A stretch of 64,000 bases of DNA. Origin: Eucalyptus grandis (taxonomy: Eukaryota; Streptophyta; Magnoliopsida; Myrtales; Myrtaceae). The stretch is taken from assembly GCF_016545825.1 (NCBI RefSeq), contig NC_052616.1:59665278-59729277 (forward strand), read 5' to 3'. Shown piece by piece: positions 12,721 through 22,570 of the stretch (positions within the stretch are counted from its first letter, which is position 1; the number at the start of each line of letters is the position of its first letter). The translations under genes and the position numbers were made by a program. Below the pieces are notes generated by a model. The model saw only the letters and a list, made by a program, of their open reading frames with translations. It had not been told where the DNA came from and made no database searches.

Positions 12721-13084
12721 AGACATTTTTTAATCTGATTCAATTGCAGGAGAAGACATGGGAGGAGACTCAGGAGTCTCAGATGACCACCAATAATGCG
12801 GTATAGAGGCATTTTATGACCTCATCCCTAGATGTGGATTCTATTAGTAAGTCAATTAGAAACGGCTGCATTTTTGGAAGTGGGATCGAATTGAATAAAC
12901 TAAAAATCATAAGCGAAATCAAATATCGAATATGTTGAAGTATTACTCAACATCGCTTAGCAACGGATCATAAATACATTTTATATTAATATAGTCTCCT
13001 TCCACATATCAATTTAAATTTTTGGATTGGACTTTTTAATATGGTATCGAAATCAGTGCTATTTCTCTACTTATCAGAAGACGG

Positions 13085-14185
13085 CTAATCTGGATACAAT
13101 GAGGAGAGACCACTTATAACGGTAAATGAGCTAAATCTCAATAAGCTCCAAGGACATTTCACAAACTCAATAACAGCAATGGTCTCCCTCCTCGCCTTAG
13201 CCACCGTGTCGTACCGCAGCAAGGGCGGCAGAAATAGCCAGAAGCCTGTCACCACCACGAACCCCACCGTCAACACCCTTGACACCTCTGCCGGCAGCCG
13301 CCACCTCATGCCATGCAGCGCCTTCTTGGCCGCGACCTCTGCTGCCACGGCGACCCCGTGGAGGAGGAAGAACCACGTGACCACCCATGTGGGCTCCTTT
13401 CTCCCGATATAGTAGAAAATCAGCTCGTGCATGAGGGCGGACACTGCGAACGTGGCGAGCACAGCGGGCAGAGCAGCCCACTGCCTTCCCACGAGGCGGC
13501 CCGAAGCCAACCGAATGGGTTCATAGACGCTCGGCCGCAGGATGCTCGTCGCCATGAGGTTCCATCGGCGGCCCCAGAAGTCCTGCAGCGATGTGGCGAG
13601 GTACGGCTCGTCGAACTGCGGCTCCACTGCCATGCCGATCAGCCGGGCAGCCGCTACACCAATTACCGCCAGAGCCACCTCGAGCACGATATACACGTGG
13701 ACGGAGTACGCCAACATCATGACTTTCTCGTGCACATAATCATTCCGCCGGTAGAGCGGAAAGAGCGAAACCAGCAATAGACATTTCGCGACGTAGTTCG
13801 CCGGCGACTTCAGGCCCCCGCCACCGCCATTCTTGGAAGTTGGGCTCTCGGCGGAAGGGCTGATCTTGATCGGAAGCGACGCGGTCGTGACAAAAAGCTG
13901 AAGAGAAAGAGGGGACGATGTTGGCGGCGGCACTAAAGGGCCTTTGCCATAAGCGAGGAGGAGGAGCTTGAAGTTGGAGAGCCAGGCAATGGAGAAGGAG
14001 GTGAGACCGGCGAGGGAGAGGGTGGTGAGGCGGAGCGGGAGGAGGAGGAAGAGGAGGATCACCGGGAGGAAGAAGAAGAGCCTCTTCGGTCCAACGGGGA
14101 GGAGGATGGAGATATAGCGGCAGTAGATGAGGGCGGCGACGACGGAGATCCAGACGAAGACGAAGTTATGGAGCTCGGTCTCCAT
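13085..14185 (-). CDS. acyl-CoA--sterol O-acyltransferase-like (wax synthase family), copy 1
   Basis: Intronless gene of 366 residues, typical for plant ASAT1/wax-synthase-like MBOAT enzymes, which move an acyl chain from acyl-CoA to a sterol or fatty alcohol at the ER. Hydrophobic segments occur at about 8-30, 36-60, 62-80, 133-145, 155-185, 238-262, 266-290 and 302-324. The family blocks EPQFDEPYLATSLQDFWGRR (about 188-207) and SALMHEL with the presumed catalytic His253 are intact. The start at 14185 matches the start of the other copies (METELHNFVFVW versus MATELQNLVFVW). The C-terminus has its own tail (SGLSSLYPD). Flanks are shared with the pseudogene and the 28.7 kb gene, so this is a tandem duplicate. 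The actual substrate cannot be read from sequence. Confidence 0.9.
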   Translation of the reverse strand: METELHNFVFVWISVVAALIYCRYISILLPVGPKRLFFFLPVILLFLLLPLRLTTLSLAGLTSFSIAWLSNFKLLLLAYGKGPLVPPPTSSPLSLQLFVTTASLPIKISPSAESPTSKNGGGGGLKSPANYVAKCLLLVSLFPLYRRNDYVHEKVMMLAYSVHVYIVLEVALAVIGVAAARLIGMAVEPQFDEPYLATSLQDFWGRRWNLMATSILRPSVYEPIRLASGRLVGRQWAALPAVLATFAVSALMHELIFYYIGRKEPTWVVTWFFLLHGVAVAAEVAAKKALHGMRWRLPAEVSRVLTVGFVVVTGFWLFLPPLLRYDTVAKARRETIAVIEFVKCPWSLLRFSSFTVISGLSSLYPD

Positions 14186-14569
14186 GGTTTCGGTGAGATC
14201 GTCTCGTCTTGCTTAGGTCTGATTTAGTTTTGATGAAGCTCTTTTTGTTTGATGGTCAAATGCTGTGTTTATTTCTAATTCGATTGGGTTAGTTTGGGCG
14301 ATTTGGGACGCGTGAAGCAGCCTGGGACAAAAATATTTATATATTTAACATATATATTAAAATATGACTTGGCAGTTTGAGTAAGCCACACGATACGATA
14401 CGGTGGCAGTCTCTTTTACAAACCATTTTAAAAATTACCCATCCTAAACTGAACCGAAAAAAAAAAAAATCAATATTGTCCCCACCTCGAGACATAAACA
14501 TTATGTAAAAAATCCTCTCTAGCTAAAGGATTTAGGCGAGATTATCGCCCTGAAACAAGGATCCGAATT

Positions 14570-14740
14570 TAAAGGCGAGGTTAAAATCCTAAAGACAAGG
14601 AGCTGATCCTGAAGACAGAACTAACGTACTAAAGATGGATTGACGCTAAAATTGAGATTGACAATCCTAATGATAGATTTGACTTAAAGATGGGATTGAA
14701 ACCCTAAAGACAAGGATCCAACCTTAAAGGCGGGATCAAA
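14570..14740 (+). repeat. degenerate minisatellite upstream of ASAT copy 1
   Basis: Imperfect repeats of the words CCTAAAGACAAGGATC, CTTAAAGGCGGGAT and GATTGA, 30-40 bases apart. The same repeat type lies upstream of the pseudogene at 9789-9880, so it predates that duplication. Confidence 0.55.
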
Positions 14741-15468
14741 ATTTAGTATTGAATTGGACTATGAAATTTAGACTTTGAGAATGTGTCGCATAAAACCGAA
14801 TGAATTAGACTAGAGATGCTGCAAAATGTGGTACTATGGTCATTGGAGGTGAGAGGATCAACAGAGAAGCAAATCAATGTGATCTGATATTGTAGAGCTT
14901 CAAAAATGAGCCGTAACAGCACCCCCAATTCTCTCACTGCGGAAACATTATTAAATTGAAGACGAGCTAACCGCTGCCTTTTAACAACTCACCGACGAGA
15001 ACCATTTGGAATAATACAAATCGACATGGTATGGTATAATTCTTCACAACGTTTGATTCTGCCAGATTACGTGTGAATACCATGTGGTGTAGAACGAGCT
15101 AGGGTTTGACTTTTCACATGTTATAGTATTAGATTAGTCAATAATCTAGCTTTCCCTTAGGATGTTTAGGTACAAGTTAAAGGCGCTAAATTATCGATCA
15201 AGGAAGTTGGTTGGATTGTTAGATTCTTCTTCCTAGATTAATAATGATCCAATCAAATTCCTTAATTGATGAATCAATGCCTTTACAAGTAATAGAACTG
15301 GATGCTTAGATTATCGTGTCATGTTAAAAAGTTGGGCTAAACCGGGTATTCCTATCCGATGTTTGGAGATTAGCCCACCTTCATGTTGCTTAAGACACTG
15401 CGCGTGCATGTGGAGAAAATATTGGCCACAGCTCTGACTCCAGCATGTCTTCCTCCGAGTCTATTAAT

Positions 15469-15488
15469 CGGGCGACACGTGTCGCCCG
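15469..15488. promoter_or_regulatory. 20-bp perfect palindrome with G-box core
   Basis: CGGGCGACACGTGTCGCCCG is a perfect palindrome centred on CACGTG, the G-box bound by plant bZIP and bHLH factors. It lies in the outer, presumably promoter-derived part of the left arm. The right arm holds the same site near 22485-22504 with one base changed. Function is inferred only. Confidence 0.45.
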
Positions 15489-15696
15489 GCAGCCACGCTG
15501 GAATCAGAGTAAATTTTGGAAAATTGATATATTAGTTTCTCTCTCTTGCTGGCCAACCAGTGCCAAGGTCAAATTTGAAAAAGCCAAGCGCGAAGCGCTC
15601 TCTCTCTCTCTACTGCACATGCTCTCTCCTATGCAATGCATTTATTACGGAAAACTTTTTTCTTTTCTTCTCAAGAAAGAGGGCAGTCGTTCTTTC

Positions 15697-16470
15697 TGTT
15701 GCAATAAGGCGAGCGATCGAACAAATAATATAGACAGAAAAAGAAAATAAATCGGACACCAGATTTACGTGGTTCGATCATAAAGACCTACGTCCACGGG
15801 GAGAGCAAAGCGGCGAATTTCACTATAGATCAAACGATACAAGGAGATTACACACTCGAGTCACTCAAACACTCTCTCGGTGTTTCCCAAACCCCAATTA
15901 CACCCAATAACATACACAGTGTTTAGCCCCGAAATTCCTCAAGAAATAATCTCTCAATCTCACGAAGGAATTACACGCAAATCTTACCACAAGATTTAAT
16001 TGGCTTTAACACTAAACCTTCTTGGATGTAATTCACAACAAAGAAAATCCCTCCCAAGCACTCAACAACGAGGCGGTGCTTCAAGACTAATTCTTCACGA
16101 TCAACGGCTGAACACCAAGCACTCACGCGGCGCTTCAAAACAATTTGTGATCCACACCTATCACCCATGGCCTTAAGTCTATATATAAGTAAAACCCTTA
16201 TTCTTTTGCCAACTTCTCATAGGATTTTGTTTCCTATCCAAAATATATCTTTGTATATTTTAAACAAAAATCCAAGTCCTAGTCAAAGTTAGACTTTCCT
16301 ATTTTAACAGCGGACTCTCCAACGCAGATTCAAATTCGGGAAGTTGATCTTCGGATCTTCGAGCAGTTGATCTTCGGATCTTCTTTGCTCGATTTCGAAC
16401 ATCCACAACATATCCAATTCGGAATATTCGTAATTTTGCATTGGGCTTAAACTCAAGACATATTTTAACA
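15697..16470 (-). repeat. 3' LTR of the Copia element
   Basis: 774 bases against 742 in the other LTR. Most of the difference is a short tandem duplication of a GTTGATCTTCGGATCTTC unit at about 16338-16382 that is single in the 5' LTR (near 19430-19450). Confidence 0.9.
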
Positions 16471-16958
16471 ATCTCCACCTTGGCTCAACGTTTGAGCTAA
16501 GTCGCAATCGCTTCGTAAAATTCAAACTCTGCTGCTACTTTCCCTTAGCTCCCGATGGGCTCAACCGCCACAGATATTATGCAAGTCCAAGCCTTGCTTG
16601 AACTTCGCCATAACCGAGAACCTCATCGAATACCAACTCCACATGCACCTTTAACCGCTCCACAAGGATTTTCGACATAACCTCCTTAACCGCAGATAAA
16701 GCAAAACCATTGTTGCATCCATATCTCATCGAGATCGAATACATACCTTGTTAATTTCAGCGATTCAGCAACCATTGGCTCTATAGGCTCCACCTCGCTA
16801 TGAGCACCATCTGTGTCGATTACTTTGCTAGTACTCGTACTCGTTACCTCAGGAGTTTTTGGTCGCAACTCCACCTCAAGCTGAACACCGTTCAGATCCG
16901 TTTGAACACTGCTATAATCACTCCTAGCCAGAAGTACTGGAGACTCGTCAAAAGTAAC

Positions 16959-17960
16959 TTATCTGCTGTTAACATGTGAATTTATATCTAGGCACCACAA
17001 CCGATCACCTCGCTCACCTTGTGCATAGCCATGAAATATGCACCTTGCCCTCCCATCGAGCTTACCATCACTTACTCGAAAATAACACGGGCAACCAAAC
17101 ATTCTAAGAATAGAATAATCAGCAACGTTACCTGACCACACTTCTTTAGGAGTCCGCCATTCAATAGCAGTTGATGGGGATCTATTCACCAGGTAGCTTA
17201 CCGTACTTAGCACATCAACTAGGAATCTCCTAGCCATACCAGCACTAGAGATTATTTTACGGGCCATCTCTAGTAATGTTCTGCTCATCAATTCTGCAAA
17301 TTGTTGTAATTTACTAGCACTAGTGCAATGTTTCATTGTGCTCTCTTTCATGCAGAATTTATTTGTCAGCTCCGAGCAGAACTCCATGCTATTGTCAGTC
17401 TGCACATGCTTGATCGACTTACTAGTCTCCATCTCGATCAAAGCTCTTGACTGCAAGATCCTGACATCAGCATCAAACTTGTGCCTTGGCACAAACACCC
17501 AGGTCTTCCTCGAGTAGTCAATAGACTCTCGAACAGATGCATCCGACGTCTCCGCAGCGAAATTTATCACTGTCTCACCTTGAAGTTTATACAGGCCATC
17601 GTGCTTGATTCCTTTCATTATCACCAGGCACCTCGAACAACCTTCGAACTCCACCTTTTGAAGTATACCGCAACCAGCTGAATCTATGGCACCTAAGGAA
17701 ATTAAGTTATTTTTCAATTCTGGAACATGCCTCACTCCAGTCAATGTCCTCACGATACCATCATGCATTCTGATTTTAACATCACCAATACCCACAACAT
17801 CGCACTCAGCATTGTTCCCTAACTGAACTTTACCACTACCCGTGCACTGATAAGTGATAAACCAATTTCTATTTGGTGTGACATGAAAAGAACAACCAGA
17901 ATCCATAACCCATCCATCAAGTGATGAATCATTAGTGACAAGACAAGACATAATCGGCAT
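16959..17960 (-). pseudogene. Copia pol fragment: protease and partial integrase
   Basis: Open frame of 333 residues. It begins after the zinc knuckle with the retropepsin region containing WVMDSGCSFH (catalytic Asp in DSG), then the GAG-pre-integrase-like stretch. The usual HHCC zinc-binding part (WHKRLGH-type) and the first integrase Asp region are missing, and the frame resumes in the integrase core at VQTDNSMEF, followed by YLVNRSPS and the FGCPCYFRV block. An internal deletion therefore removed the N-terminal integrase domain. The frame ends near DINSHVNSR; further downstream (16686-16958) only spacer-like Copia sequence remains before the 3' LTR. Reverse transcriptase is absent. It lies inside the Copia element and is not a host gene. 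Confidence 0.85.
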
Positions 17961-17968
17961 TATCTCGG

Positions 17969-18752
17969 TTGCAACATTATCTCAGAATCAACCATAATTC
18001 CCTTACCCTTTTCGTTCTTCAACTTAAGGCAATCCCTTCTAAGATGTCCCCTCTTGCCACAGCTCCAACGACAACATTAGTAGTCCTAGATTGGCTACGT
18101 CTGTTCATATTAGTACTACCATTACCCATACGTGTTACGCGATCTTCCTCTATTTTCACCTACTAGAGCAAGATGCGGATTCGCGATTCTCTTTCTACGA
18201 ATGTCCTCGCTAAGAATCAAATCTCGAACCCCATCAAACGTCAAACTTGTTGACCCGGAGGAATTACTAACAGCAAAAGAATTGGTAGTATTCCAACTAT
18301 CAGGCAATGAGGATAATAGAATCAAAACACATACCTCATCTTCAAAATCAATCTCAACTAAACTCAATTGACTAACAATCACATTGAATTCATTGATATG
18401 ATATGCAACTGACGCACCTTCTTTCATCTTCAAGTTAAACAGACGTCGCATCAAACGGACCTTGTTGATCGCGAGGGCTTCTCGTACATATCCGATGGGG
18501 CTTGCATCAAATCAGGTGGGTCTTTTCCTTCAGATGTTAAACGCGACGTTACGAGCCAACGTCGCCGAATAACACCCATAGCTCGTCTATCCAGCAAATC
18601 CCAATCGCTTGCTTCACCGTCGCTGGTTTCTCCCCATACAAGGGCAAGTGCAGTTTCATCTGATAAAGATAATCTTCAATCTGCATCTTCCAGAAACTAA
18701 AATCCTTCCCATCAAATCTGTCGATTCTCACTTTTACTTCTTCTGTCGCCAT
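17969..18752 (-). pseudogene. Copia gag remnant (UBN2-type) with mutated zinc knuckle
   Basis: The start MATEEVKVRIDRFDGKDFSF at 18752 is a normal Copia gag N-terminus with FxGxNFxxWK-like spacing. It soon hits a stop. A second open part (18454-18122) has the UBN2 motifs LKMKEGASVAYHINEF and LLSSLPDSW. The nucleocapsid knuckle near 18046-18090 reads RWSCGKRGHLRRDC, where the first Cys of CX2CX4HX4C has become Arg. The frame is broken at least once between the pieces, so no full gag can be made. Confidence 0.85.
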
Positions 18753-18777
18753 CGATTCACTTCAACTCAGCCAAACC

Positions 18778-18790
18778 TGGCTCTGATACC
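18778..18790 (-). other. primer-binding site of the Copia element
   Basis: On the minus strand TGGTATCAGAGCC, the usual plant Copia site complementary to the 3' end of initiator tRNA-Met. It lies three bases inside the 5' LTR. Confidence 0.9.
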
Positions 18791-18793
18791 ACT

Positions 18794-19535
18794 TGTTGCG
18801 ATAAGGCGAGCGATCGAACAATAATATAGACAGAAAAAAAAAATCGGACACCAGATTTACGTGGTTCAGTCGTAAAGACCTACGTCCACGGGGAGAGCAG
18901 CAGCGAATTTCACTATAGATCAAACGATACAAGGAGATTACACACTCGAGTCACTCAAACACTCTCTCGGTGTTTCCCAAGCCCCAATTACACCCAATAA
19001 CACACACAGTGTTTAGCCTCGAAATTCCTCAAGAAATAATCTCTCAATCTCACGAAGGAATTACACGCAAATCTTACCACAAGATTTAATTGGCTTTAAC
19101 ACTAAACCTTCTTGGATGTAATTCACGACAAAGAAAATCCCTCACAAGCACTCAACAACGAGGCGGTGCTTCAAGACCAATTCTTCACGATCAACGGCGG
19201 AACACCAAGCACTCACGCGGCGCTTCAAAACAATTTGTGATCCACACCTATCACCCATGGCCTTAAGTCTATATATAAGTAAAACCCTTATTCTTTTGCC
19301 AACTTCTCATAGGATTTTGTTTCCTATCCAAAACATATCTTTGTATATTTTAAACAAAAATCCAAGTCCTAGTCAAAGTGGGACTTTCCTATTTTAACGC
19401 GACTCTCCAACGCAGATTCAAATTCGGGAAGTTGATCTTCGAATCTTCTTTGCTCGATTTCGAACATCCACAACATATCCAATTCGGAATATTCGTAATT
19501 TTGCATTGGGCTTAAACTCAAGACATATTTTAACA
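18794..19535 (-). repeat. 5' LTR of the Copia element
   Basis: 742-base LTR in minus orientation, bounded by TGTTGCGATAAGG on the plus strand at its left end and TTTTAACA at its right end. The direct repeat CTTTC follows it. Confidence 0.9.
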
Positions 19536-19699
19536 CTTTCCATTTCTTTCTCCACACGAAGGTTCCGAAATTTTGAATCCCAAATTCTTCCTCTGCGCTC
19601 GTTGTTGCTTCGGCGTTTGTCAAGCGGCCATTCTCCCGCTGTCTCCGATAAAGCACAAAGCACATAACGGCCACCCCTGCTCCGGCGCTCACTCGCTTC

Positions 19700-20158
19700 T
19701 GTCTTTGTGCTCGTTGCTGCTCCGGCCAAGGAGGAGGAGATCCAAAAGATCGGGAAGCTCAACTCGGCGCTGGAGGAGCGAGTGAAGTCACCATGCGTAG
19801 AAAACCAGATTTGGAGGACCTCGCCCTGGCCAACAAGGCCACCGCCAACGCCCTCTGCACCAACCTCAAGCAGGTCTTAGTGTGGGTCAGCAAGGATGAC
19901 CACCCTCGCGGCGGGGCCTCTTTGGATGATGATGTGGACGATGTTGCGTTGTGTTGCAGGAGCAATTACGAAGTCAGGGAGGAGAGCGGGAGGTGGGCAG
20001 GAGGGAGGCGTAGGTTGATAAGAGAGGGAGGGCGATGACGACGTCGTCCTAGAAGTGCAGGAAGGAGGAGGCGAGCGTCCTGTTGTTGCTGTGCAGGCAC
20101 TTGTGTTTGTGCGCGGTGTGTGGGTCTTCCCTCTGTTTTATTAGTGGAATTGTATCAT
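19700..20158 (+). pseudogene. BOI/BRG-type RING E3 ubiquitin ligase pseudogene, left copy
   Basis: Intact plant BOI/BOI-related (SBP1-like) E3 ligases have a coiled coil followed by a C-terminal C3HC4 RING and restrain defence and gibberellin responses. Here the plus strand reads EEEIQKIGKLNSALEERVKS and VENQIWR, then in the next frame KATANALCTNLKQVLVWVSKDD, and further on, after stops, a RING relic CRKEEASVLLLLCRHLCLC with AVCGSS at about 20056-20130. A one-base frameshift separates VENQIWR from the following part, stops lie before the RING, and the final Cys pair is lost. The gene is clearly dead. The right arm of the inverted repeat carries the same frameshift. Confidence 0.8.
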
Positions 20159-20240
20159 GATCGCCATTCCTTTTTTCATTTCTTGGTCAGATGGTCATAC
20201 CCATTTTGCGAAGCAATAAAGTTGGAAGTCATAAGAGAAT

Positions 20241-21107
20241 TTAGGGCGCGTTTGGCAACGATTCTTCCCGAAACTAATTCGACAAGAAATGATTATTTTT
20301 TATTCTTCCGAAACCGATTACGAGTAAAAGAACGTGTTTGGTAATTGTCTAAAATTTTTTATTTTGGAATAAAATTGCGTTTGATAACGTGTTCATTGAT
20401 TATGTTCCAAATTATTTTTTTATTTTTAAATAATTTTTTATACTTTTTTTCATTTTCTTTTACCTTTTTTTCCTTTTCTTTTTCATTTTTTCTTTTCTTT
20501 TTTTCCTTTTTCTCCTATTTTTCTTCTTCTTCTTGTGGCCGGTCGCCGACCGCGACCTCACTCCCACGTCGCCGCCCTCGGCGAGGCCGGCCCTCGTCAA
20601 CCGAGCCTCGCCGCGGCACTGGCGAGGCCGAGCGCGCCGGTGGACAGGCGAGCCTCGCCGGGCTGGCGAGGCCCGCCCGGCCACCGGTCGCTAGGCGAGC
20701 CCCGGCCGGTGGCTAGGCGGGCCTCGCCTCGCCGGTGGACAGGCGGGCCTCACCTAGCCCGGCGAGGCTCGCCGGGTGGCCCGGCCGGGCGAGCCTCCCG
20801 GCTCGCCGGGACCGACTAAGCCGGGCGGCGGCGGCGGTGGTGGGCGGCGGACGGCGAGTAGTGGCGAGCGACGATCGCGGGATGACGGAAGGAAAGAAGA
20901 AGAGTTTTATTGTGTTGATTCTTTTTTTGATTCTCGGACGCAGAATCAACTTTTTTTTTATTCTCAAATCTACTCCAAAACGATTCTCGGAACAAATTTA
21001 TTCCCGGAACAAAATTTTTACCAAACGCGATTCTCGTCCCAAACCGATGCAGGGAACAAAAATCGGGAATCGATCCACTGTTTTGCATGTTGCCAAACAG
21101 AGCCTTA
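20241..21107. mobile_element. Harbinger-type MITE with GC-rich core (TTA target duplication)
   Basis: Element 20244-21104, flanked by TTA at 20241-20243 and 21105-21107. The ends are GGGCGCGTTTGGCAAC and, as reverse complement, GGCTCTGTTTGGCAAC. A 3-bp TTA duplication and such ends are typical of PIF/Harbinger MITEs. AT-rich arms enclose a core (20540-20880) packed with GGCGAGGC/GCCTCGCC words, which makes misleading open frames in several phases. No transposase. Confidence 0.8.
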
Positions 21108-21705
21108 AATGCTCAACTCGCGGACTTGAAGACGACTGGAAAGAACTCACACATGTCGATGACACCACCCAATTCCTTTTTTCCACCGTGCGAAAACTTG
21201 ACATTAAAACCAATGAAAGAGATTAAACAAAAAGGACAGCTAACTCGAACCTTAATCGACAATTTCAAGTTTTCACTTTCAAGTGTCCATCTCTTTGGCA
21301 TCCCCATCGTTATTGTTCTAAGTCGAGCATCATCAAACGAGATAGTTGATCAAAACGAGCTATAGGACCCTTTTGGGTGCCACTGGCTCAGCCATTGTTC
21401 GTTTTCTACGTTGGCATACATGCATGAGGCACGCAGGTAGGCGAGTAGTGAAGAACGGGACAACTCCGACAAGTTCGAAAGGAAGAAAATTTCATTATAT
21501 CACTGCAGCAAACAAGGTGGAAAAAAAAAGTACGAGAGTACCTACGGTGATTGCCCTAGGCGATCAAGAAGCACAAATATACAAGAACCATGCTACGCTC
21601 CTTGAACTGGGAAAAACGAAAAACTTAGAGACGCTGCCTTACGGCGACAAACCTCAACAGTCGCAAACTCTAGACATCTTTCTATCTTATTTCCTACATT
21701 TTAAC

Positions 21706-22210
21706 TCAGCTCCTGGTTCTAAACTTGGAATCATTGATTGGGATGCCCTCGCGAGCCGCCCTTTCTCCGCCGGACTCGTCAGTGGTGCTCAGTCCGCCCT
21801 TGCGGCCCATCTCTTGGTACCCTTCTTCCCTTATCTGTTGTTTCCTCGTATCCCCTCCTCTGTGCCTCCCTTCTTGCCCTATGTGCTGCACCACATCCGC
21901 CTTGTCCTCCAAGAAGGCCTCACCGTGGGGGCGGTCGTCCTTGCTGACCTACACCAGGACCTACTCGAGGTTGGTGCGGAGGGCGTTGGCAGTGGCTTGG
22001 GCGAGGTCCTCCAAATCTGGTTTTCCACGCATGGTGACTTCACCCGCTCCTCCAACACCGAGTTGAGCTTCCCGATCTTCTGGATCTCCTCCTCCTTGGC
22101 CGGAGCAGCAACGAGCACAAAGATAGAAAAGCAAGTGAGCGCCGGAGTAGGGGCGGCTATTATGTGCTTCGTCGAAGACAGCGGGAGAACGGCCGCTTGA
22201 CAAATGCCGG
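21706..22210 (-). pseudogene. BOI/BRG-type RING E3 pseudogene, right inverted copy
   Basis: The minus strand has the same coiled-coil sequence as the left arm: EEEIQKIGKLNSVLEERVKS and VENQIWR, followed by the same frameshift, then a stop-containing continuation. It diverges from the left copy near 21890 and no RING relic was found on this side. Because both copies share the frameshift, the gene fragment was already broken before it was duplicated in inverted form. Confidence 0.75.
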
Positions 22211-22570
22211 AGCAACAACGAGCGCGGAGGGAGAATTTGGGATTCAAAATTTCGGAACCTTCGTGTGGAGAAAGAAATGGAGAGAACGACTGCCCTCTTT
22301 CTTGAGAAGGAAAGAAAAAAGTTTTATGTGATAAATGCATTGCAGAGGAGAGAGAGCGTGTGCAGTAGAGAGAGAGCGCTTCACGCTTGGCTTTTTCAAA
22401 TTCAACCGAGGGGATGGGCCAGCAAGAGAGAGAAGCTAATATATCAATTTTCCAAAATTTACTCTGATTCCAGCGTGGCTGCCGGGCGAGACGTGTCGCC
22501 CGGTGAATGGACCCGGAGGAAGACACGTTGGAGTCAGAGCTGCAGCCAATATTTTCTCGTGCATGTGCGC

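Larger units (their letters stand above)
15692..19540 (-). mobile_element. Copia LTR retrotransposon, internally deleted (with 5-bp TSD)
   Basis: Element in minus orientation: 5' LTR 18794-19535, 3' LTR 15697-16470, TSD CTTTC at 15692-15696 and 19536-19540. LTRs start and end TGTT...AACA. Next to the 5' LTR is a primer-binding site TGGTATCAGAGCC (rc of 18778-18790), complementary to initiator tRNA-Met, and next to the 3' LTR a purine-rich tract. The interior is only 2.3 kb and carries gag, a mutated zinc knuckle, protease and a broken integrase; no reverse transcriptase or RNase H was found, so it cannot move by itself. The LTRs differ by roughly twenty substitutions plus small indels by eye. 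Confidence 0.92.
15400..22570. repeat. large inverted repeat carrying broken BOI-type RING E3 gene copies
   Basis: The left arm is 15400-15691 continued at 19536-19937 (a Copia element splits it). The right arm is 21891-22570 as reverse complement. Each arm is about 670-700 bases and they look roughly 90 percent alike. The outer part is non-coding with a G-box palindrome; the inner part is the coiled-coil region of a BOI/BRG-type RING E3. Between the arms lies about 1.95 kb that includes the rest of the left E3 copy and an 861-bp MITE. No clear target-site duplication was seen at the outer ends, so a Mutator-like element that captured a gene and a simple inverted duplication both remain possible. 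Confidence 0.8.

Noticed and set aside
20345..20819. Arg/Ala-rich frames in the MITE core
   Set aside because: Several phases are open at once because of the GGCGAGGC repeats; no conserved protein.
21346..22200. 284-codon open frame on the plus strand
   Set aside because: It crosses from unique sequence into the antisense strand of the BOI-type pseudogene in the right arm; the downstream part is the complement of a known fragment, so it is not a gene.
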